Shown: one piece after another, positions 57,846 through 64,000 of the stretch
Position numbering within the stretch: position 1 is the stretch's first letter
Layout of the letters: every line of letters begins with the position of its first letter
Source: Artemisia argyi
Lineage: Eukaryota > Streptophyta > Magnoliopsida > Asterales > Asteraceae
Direction: 5' to 3'
Length of the DNA: 64,000 nt
Assembly: GCA_030686995.1 (NCBI GenBank)
Contig: CM060698.1
Span: 142,185,106-142,249,105, forward strand
Position numbers and translations under genes: made by a program
Notes under the pieces: model-generated
What the model saw: the letters and a program-made list of their open reading frames with translations, nothing else
Databases searched by the model: none
What the model was told of the DNA's origin: nothing

Positions 57846-58476
57846 ATATCAAATACTTGTTAGAGAAAAAATAAAGTGGTCCAGATACTTATATGTAATT
57901 TAATACTTACTTGATAAGTGTGGACCATAGATTTATTTGGCACCATCTATCCCACCAAGGCACCAACCATATGTCGTTTGCTTAAGCCTCATTAAAAAGC
58001 ATGTAAGTGGAAGTAATTACCGCAAATTTAATAAATTGAAGTTTTGTTAGACAATCTTTATCTTTTATTTGATGCTACAATAATTGGCCAAGCTGGAAGC
58101 TTCATTATCGAATTTCTTATTGTCCCTTAATTTCCATCATGCCACATGCTCTAAATAATTTCAACACTGACTTTTTTTTAGAGAATATACTTTCCCGTTA
58201 AATATATGCAATGAGAATGTTTTCATTCACAAGTTTATTTATTATTATCATCATATAAATAGTAATTAAATTACACACTTTTAACTGTTGGTTAATACAC
58301 ATTAATTCATGCATCAGATAGTTGTACCATATGTACGTTAATGTGTGTGCCGAAATGCTCCGCCCATATAATACTTTCTCAAAATTTTCATTAGACCACC
58401 GACTAAAAAAAATCTTATTTAGCACAGTCCTAATTTAAATACTAGTTCAATATCTTACAATATACGTTTTTTTCAA

Positions 58477-58496
58477 TCTACTATCTATATAAAACA
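58477..58496 (+). other. Helitron-type 5' terminus
   Basis: TCTACTATCTATATAAAACA directly after an A. Match to the general plant pattern TCT(A/C)TACTATATATAAA is by eye. Confidence 0.7.
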
Positions 58497-58820
58497 GGGT
58501 TTTCTTGACCAATCTCCTCTCCAAAATTCTTCTAAACCTGCCACGTGGCATTTCCTCATATCAAACGGTTCTCATTCATTTCTCATCTAAAATAGTCAAA
58601 GCATCAAATTTGGGGGCGGAATACATTTTCAGCCTTTCATTTGCTACAACTCCTAAAAAACACACACACACACTTCTCTCACTCATCTCTTTTCAAGCAT
58701 AAACCGGTAAACCCTAATCACTAACACCACAAATCAATAACCACCACAAATAAAAATCAAGATCCATACTAAATAAATCACCATATTCGATTGCATTATC
58801 GTCTAATAACCATAAACAAT

Positions 58821-59784
58821 CATGACTGACAGATCTGATGTGCAAATGGGTACATTTTCCAACATATTGTTTGCAATTGATTCATTATGTTTTGTATGAT
58901 TTATATTTGTTTTGTATGATTTATATTTTTTTTTGTATGATTTAGGTGTCATTATGTTTTTGTTCAATTCTTCAGTCAATCATGTGGAACCGGAATGGAT
59001 TTGGCAGTCTTTGTGGATTTGTTCATCAAAAAATGATGCGTGTTAATATTCAGGTTCTAATATTCCATCTACGTTAATCATTATCTAGATAAAAATTTGT
59101 TTTTGATTCATTATAGGTTGTATCATAAATTTATTACGATTTGATATTTTTTCATACATATCATTTATTTTGATTCCATTTGATTCATTATTAGTTGTAT
59201 CATACATATCATTTGATTCATTATAGATTCAATTTGATCCTCACAATGCAAATAGTATATGTTAATGTTAATGTTATTTTTAGATTAAATCTGATGGTAT
59301 AGACTATCCAATATTTTGTCAACTTTTAATGTAGGTAAGTTTTAAAAAAATCCAAAAAATCGCCCCTAAATAAACATACTACAACAAAATTCCATGATTT
59401 TTATAGATAATTAAGTTTTCAAATTGTTTCCTTAATTATCCACCGGAAATTTTAAATTTTGAAAACTATTTTAACCTAATACTTGATCTATAAAAAGTTA
59501 GATTATCACTTATCCCTTCCCTTTCATACTTTCTATTGGTCTGGTAACAAATAAAATTATTTTTTCTATTAGAAATAGCCACATTTAGAACTCAGAACTC
59601 TACTTGAGGTATTTAACAATATATTATTTAATGTTTAGGCTGCTAATATGATTATGCTCATAAGCATAAGCAGAAAAATAAGCAATCCCAAACACCATGT
59701 AAAATTTGTATCAATGCAAGCTGATAGTAGTTTTTGGTGTTATATAGTTTATGGAAAGAGATTAATGGTAGCTTTTGGTTTCAG
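58821..59784 (+). other. Captured-region leader, possible exons of unknown origin
   Basis: An ATG at 58821 (MTDRSDVQM) is followed by a donor-like GTACAT. Between a TTCTTCAG acceptor near 58974 and a CAG/GTTCTA donor near 59053 lies a possible exon including CATGTGGAACCGGAATGG. Neither was identified. The remainder is AT-rich. Confidence 0.35.
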
Positions 59785-60550
59785 GGTCATTGGTATATAA
59801 TTCCTGAAGAAACGGCTATAAGCGAATTGCTGAGATTGATAATAATGAGGAGGTTAGTAATTGAAATTTTTGATAATATTTTAAAAGTTGGTAATTCGTA
59901 AGGATTTACGATATCATGAGACTTGATCACTTTCTAATTTGTTAGGATGATGGCGAAGCTGAACATGATGAAGATTGGAGCTGTAATGAGGATTTGGAAT
60001 CTGAATCAGATGATGACATCGGGTATGAAAAGGAGGATAAATTAAAATCGGTACATGGATCAACACCAGTTCATGCAGTGGTTATTGTAAGGATATTTCT
60101 TTGCTCATTCTTCTTGAATCATGTCGTTGACTAAAGATTTAATCTAATCACTTTGTTTTTGCAGAAATTACGAATGGGTCGTACCTTCAAACTCCAGAAA
60201 ATAGGGGTAAAGAAGATTCCAGAGCATGTGATATCCTACAAGCAGACTGAACTTGAAAAGGCCAAAGCAAGTCTTTTGCTGGCAACACTGCCAAATCTTT
60301 GCCATGTAGGACTAAGTATGTGGTATTTGAGTTGTTCACAGCAAATTAAAATTGAGTTTTTGTTGTTGTTGTGTTTGGCTATATCCCCAAGAGCTTTATT
60401 TCTTGGGAACGGGGTTACAAATTCAATGACTGTCATTTTCTAATTTGCAGATAGATGGAAGAAATTACTGCATTTATCAAGGGAGATATATGCGATGATC
60501 AATGTTTAGGACGATGCCTTTACATCCATGGTGTTCCTAGAAATGACAAG
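59785..60550 (+). pseudogene. ORC1: Captured ORC1 fragment (origin recognition complex subunit 1), broken
   Basis: Exons at 59785-59852, 59946-60086, 60165-60309 and 60451-60550 give WYIIPEETA, an acidic stretch (DGEAEHDEDW, ESESDDDI), RTFKLQKIGVKKIPEHV with KQTELEKAKASLLLATLP, and MEEITAFIKGDICDDQCLGR. This order is that of plant ORC1 from the end of its BAH region into the AAA+ domain. Damage: an internal deletion after PEETA, one base lost in the LPKSLPC segment, a lost splice donor at 60310, and a Walker A loop reading GVPRNDK instead of GVPGTGK. Everything after the P-loop is missing. It cannot act as an ATPase. Confidence 0.9.
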
Positions 60551-60810
60551 GTACATCCATGCGTTTTGATTAATTTAGTGTATTTTAACTTATAACGATT
60601 CTTTTTTGTTTATTCATCCATAATAGATCTAACTTGGGTAACTGGCATAAGCTCATGTGGACTACTTTAAATCATCATTTGCATCATATCTAAAAAAATA
60701 GAACAAAAAAGGGGCATTATTCCCTTCAAATGCTAATCCATGTTCGTACTTCTCACATAATAACATTAAAACAAACACCTGAAATAATGTTAGAATTTTG
60801 CATTACACAG

Positions 60811-61447
60811 ATATGATTCTCCATGGACATTTACAATATTCCTTTTTATGTTGGTGCGGATTACCATGACTATCACCATTATGTTGGTGGACAAAGCCAA
60901 AGCAACTTTGCATCTGTGTTTACTTACTGCGACTTCATATATGGAGAACATACAAGGTAACTATAATTATAATTCTTACCTGTTCATTTTTGTAGCTTGA
61001 CAAGTATTTTGTTATAAAATACTTTGTGATGTATATCTTCTATCTATTCTTTTACGTTCCAAACCCATAAGGTTTCATATTATATGATTCCACTAGGTAC
61101 ATAATCCGTTTATTTTATCATAGTGGCATAATCTGATGTTTGTTCTTTAATCTCACCAGGGCCATAGGTACCAAAAGAGACTCATGCAGCAGGTAAACAT
61201 GCACTTTGCATTTGACATAAATCTTTCTTTCATTCACTGGTGAAATTTATCCAACTAATAAATGCCCAAACACATACATTGAACTGAGTTTGGTATTTAT
61301 AACTTTGGTTAAAGGACTACTTTGCACGCATATTGCATAAAACTAAAATCCCTACATTTATTTAATTTAGATAAAGATGGCTCAGAAGGTGATAGTAAGC
61401 AAAATGGTGGACCATATACTTTTGCATCAGATATTAAATCCCAATGA
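60811..61447 (+). pseudogene. SMO1: Captured 3' part of sterol 4-methyl oxidase (SMO1)
   Basis: Exons 60811-60956, 61160-61192 and 61371-61447. The first gives the conserved HDYHHYVGGQSQSNFASVF and YCDFIYG, including the HDYHH histidine motif of di-iron sterol oxidases. The second gives GHRYQKRLMQQ. The third ends SKQNGGPYTFASDIKSQ and the TGA at 61445-61447. A frameshift near 60836 (after PWTFT) and a short insertion after YG break the frame. The upstream catalytic histidine clusters are absent. Confidence 0.88.
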
Positions 61448-62556
61448 TTAAGACCACCGAGAACACCTGTTGAGTTTTCAGGTATGCTTCTCCACCATAA
61501 TTCATTTTCAGAAACCTTATCGACTTAGAATGGAAGTAGATGTGTCTTTTAGCTTTTTTTTAGTCTTCTTTTTTCCTTATTAGAGTTGCCAAAATTGGTG
61601 GGTCTAATCGGGCAATGAAAAAATGTTTGTACAAAATACTTTTGAACATTGCTTCAACCGTCGTTATTTTCTGATAAAGTCTTGGTCTGGATTGGTCAGT
61701 CTTGGCCTTCGATAAAATTCCACTCTTAAAGCATATATATACAGTATCTAAATTTCTTTATTTTAAGTATTACTATTAAATTTCTTTATTTAAAGTATTA
61801 CTATTAAAAAGGTATATTTTTATGATCTTTGAGTGGGACATATTTAATAAACACATTTGTATGTTAACAGCATGATATATCATTCTTACCTAAGATCCAT
61901 ATAATCAGAATTACTACTGTTAGTAACAATCTTTCATTGCAACAGGTGCTACGCTATTCAAGAATGGAAGCGTGACTGCCTTGATTTGGGGAGCGTTGCC
62001 ACAACCACGCAGTGTTGTAAATATCGCTCGGCGGTACCTCGGCGGTCGACCACCGCCAAGCTCCAAGACCGATATGGCGGCGATATATCAGTGATATATC
62101 GAAGACCATAAATTATAAAGAAATTTATGTATATTTTTGAAATGCAACATATGTAACACAAAACAAAACATAAATTATATTTATAACTTATAAGAGAGAA
62201 CTGGTATACTACCAAAGTGCTCCAATTGAACTCGAATATATGACTGATTGACTCGAAACCGATAAATTTGACCGATTTGACCGATATTTGACTGATATGA
62301 CCGATATTTGACCGATATGACCGATATTTGACCGATATGACCTAAATTTGACCGATATTTGACCGATATGACCGATATTTGACCGATATGACCGATATTT
62401 GACCGATTTTGACCAAACCGATAAATTTGACCGATAAGTGAAATATCGTATCGGTCGACCGCCAATAAGCGATATATCACTGATATATCGGCCGCCAAGA
62501 CCGATATTTACAACACTGCAACCACGGTCTGATAGACAGAAGGACCGTCTCTTCAG
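61448..62556 (+). pseudogene. Captured exon pair of unknown gene, split by a hAT insertion
   Basis: RPPRTPVEFS ends at a donor after 61481. GATLFKNGSVTALIWGALPQP begins after the acceptor at 61945. The frame joins cleanly (G split between exons). The second exon is interrupted at 62009 by the hAT element and resumes at 62527 with RSDRQKDR. The parent gene was not recognised; it could be an upstream part of the pseudouridine synthase that follows. Confidence 0.5.
62010..62518. mobile_element. hAT element of the CAGTGTTGTAAATATCG family, 509 bp
   Basis: Both ends read CAGTGTTGTAAATATCG inward and a perfect 8-bp duplication CAACCACG flanks it (62002-62009, 62519-62526). It shares GGCGG clusters and TGATATATCAGTGATATATC palindromes with the copy at 23029, in opposite orientation. 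The interior is a minisatellite of GACCGATATTTGACCGATAT units (62266-62435). A 105-codon repetitive minus frame is an artefact of the array. Confidence 0.94.
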
Positions 62557-62655
62557 ACCAATCCCCGAGCAGTTACAGAATATCGAGTGCTTGGTCCTAC
62601 AATAAGTGGTTGTTCATGGCTTGAGTTGCGCTTACTTACAAATCATAAGCACCAG
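62557..62655 (+). pseudogene. Captured RNA pseudouridine synthase exon (RluA type, organellar)
   Basis: The frame reads TNPRAVTEYRVLGPTISG and CSWLELRLLTNHKHQ, ending at a GT donor after 62655. Plant mitochondrial RNA pseudouridine synthases have closely similar VTEYRV, WLEL and LLTGRKHQ motifs before the LRVHCA block. Here the GRKHQ becomes NHKHQ. Only this exon is present. Confidence 0.75.
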
Positions 62656-62895
62656 GTATAAGCCACACTAGCATTATTTTCATGGTATGATATTTTTAAT
62701 ATGATAACCTTTTAATATGCAAATGGATATGAGGGTGTTTGGATGTATGGGCATTAAACTTATTTTGATCTTGAATTTCGAGGGACAAGCTGTCGGAATT
62801 GCACTGAAGTTCCTTTATGGAAAGATGCACTTTATGTGGTATTGAGTAACTGTTTATCCTAATCATATACAAATTAATATTTTTTTTCTTATGCA

Positions 62896-63356
62896 GGAAG
62901 TTCTGCTATGGATCAAGTATGTGGTAGATTAGTATGAATAGAACATAACCAAGGACCAAACTTAAGCATTGGGTATGGAAAGCCTTCAGTAGTGACAAGG
63001 TAATGCGATAAGACTTCTTTTATTTTATATGCATCAACTTTATCATTCATAATTCCTTTGATAAGCAAAGTCACTACATGTGAAATGGTAATCATGATCA
63101 TGTGTAATTTACTCTAAATTGCAGGTTGTTCCTGTATTTGGGCATGGTGTTTTGAGAAAAACAGATCCAAGATATATGTGCCGATGAGATTTCACATTGA
63201 AATGGTTGCCTAATGATCCTTTGTTCAAACTGGTTATCACCTAATACTATTACTAAAATCAGTTATTTAAATGTGTCAAAATTCTATTTGACTTATTTAT
63301 GTCCTATAGGTCTCAAAGTTGTATGATGTGGTGCAATCAATACTAATGGAACTCAA
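62896..63356 (+). pseudogene. Captured citrate synthase fragment (mitochondrial type)
   Basis: Exons 62896-62999, 63125-63232 and 63310 to about 63356. They give EVLLWIKYVVD, NITKDQ and, in the second exon, VVPVFGHGVLRKTDPRYMCR then NDPLFKL; the third gives VSKLYDVV. GFGHGVLRKTDPRY is the citrate synthase active-site segment, with His in GHG; here Gly is Val. The first exon has two stops and a frameshift, and TGA follows MCR in the second. The rest of the enzyme is absent. Confidence 0.92.
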
Positions 63357-63369
63357 ACATTTTTTTTAT

Positions 63370-63448
63370 TGAATACGCTCCTCGAGATAGTGTATGAGGT
63401 TCAAACATTAGGCATGGTTTTGTGCGGTGAATACGCTCCTCGAGATAG
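63370..63448. repeat. Direct repeat of 21 bases, period 58
   Basis: TGAATACGCTCCTCGAGATA occurs at 63370 and 63428, each followed by G. It lies just after the last captured citrate synthase exon. Confidence 0.85.
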
Positions 63449-64000
63449 CGTCATTCTATATGTTATTCTATGAATCCAATCATTTATAAAGTGTTTGTGC
63501 TAAAATGTATTTTAGGTAAAATGGTTCTTAATGTCCTTCAGATGTAGAACACTTGACTAACGAGACTTATGACTCCCTTTTGAAATGATAGAGACATAGA
63601 GACCTTTTTGTTATTGTGTTTCCGGTATTATTTGTCCACCAAGTGAAGTTATGACAACCAATCACACAATTACCGATACATCTCTCTCAGCAGGTAAAAC
63701 ACATTGAAAAACATGGCCCACGACCACAAGTTATGAACGAGGCTTGCTATCTTTTAATAATCCTCATCTCGCATTAAAACAATAAAACAATACTAATACT
63801 TTTACAATGTTGTATGACATGGAAGTGTTAGATATTTTTTTATTTGTAGCAACTGTTTTAAGTGTCAAATGTTTTTATTACTTTTTTTTCGTTTTAACAT
63901 TATACTCCTATTAGTTTAACGTTATGGTATCAATCATTTTACAATATACTATCCAAGTATGCATTTTGTTTATTTTTCGTTATGCAATATGGCGCCGAAA
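63449..64000. other. Non-coding end of window
   Basis: AT-rich, no gene and no Helitron hairpin or CTRR end seen. Confidence 0.5.

Larger units (their letters stand above)
58477..64000 (+). mobile_element. Gene-capturing Helitron-like element, 3' end outside window
   Basis: The left end TCTACTATCTATATAAAAC, preceded by A, matches the TC...TATATAAA start of many plant Helitrons, which insert between A and T. A CCACGTGGCA motif follows at 58541, also common near such ends. Downstream on the same strand lie intron-containing, mutated pieces of ORC1, SMO1, an RNA pseudouridine synthase and citrate synthase, plus one unidentified spliced fragment. Exons still have recognisable GT-AG borders, which argues for DNA-level capture. 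No Rep/helicase gene and no hairpin-CTRR terminus are present before the window end. A Pack-MULE is less likely, because no long inverted repeat is seen. Confidence 0.75.

Noticed and set aside
62181..62498. A 105-codon minus-strand frame with repeated ISVKYRS-like units
   Set aside because: It is produced by the GACCGATAT minisatellite within the hAT element; it has no independent coding signal.
58477..64000. A functional multi-exon gene encoded by the captured fragments
   Set aside because: Fragments belong to unrelated enzymes and contain stops, frameshifts, lost splice sites and damaged active sites.

Overview
This window is plant nuclear DNA, AT-rich and repeat-dense. It has intron-containing genes with GT-AG junctions, plastid-targeted proteins, and plant-type LINEs, LTR retrotransposons, Harbinger, hAT, Mutator, Stowaway and CACTA elements, and Helitron ends. 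It is clearly a eudicot. An asterid such as a member of the Asteraceae would fit, but the sequence alone does not prove that.

Five probably intact host genes stand in this background. They are a PUB14-like U-box/ARM E3 ubiquitin ligase (+, 10329-12786, four exons, 639 aa); quinolinate phosphoribosyltransferase of NAD synthesis (-, 13963-18792, ten coding exons, 361 aa); a short secreted precursor with an IDA-like peptide motif (+, 30642-30893); a two-exon protein with a plastid/thylakoid Tat-type targeting region (+, 39237-41938); and a secreted proline/glycine-rich cell-wall-type protein (+, 48358-48825). No functional link between them is visible.

Layout: 1-3389 decayed LINE (+); 3.9-5.5 kb three Harbinger MITEs in a row; 7.2-9.3 kb second LINE (-); 10.3-18.8 kb PUB14 and QPT, with two hAT MITEs and a SINE inside QPT introns; 20.6-24.7 kb Ac/Ds-like hAT elements, one nested in another with both target duplications intact; 28.1-29.9 kb short LTR retrotransposon; 30.6 kb peptide gene; 35.4-38.7 kb truncated Ty3 element; 38.7-42 kb Mutator MITE and the Tat-type gene; 43.4-45.8 kb a Harbinger transposon inside a Harbinger MITE; 47-48.8 kb CACTA end and proline-rich gene; 49-58 kb MITEs and Helitron ends.

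The most unusual object is 58477 to the window end. It begins with a Helitron-type 5' terminus and carries, all on the + strand and with introns retained, broken pieces of at least four unrelated host genes: ORC1, sterol 4-methyl oxidase SMO1, a mitochondrial-type RNA pseudouridine synthase and citrate synthase. A further spliced fragment could not be identified. A hAT element later inserted into the captured material. The 3' end is not seen and probably lies beyond base 64000.
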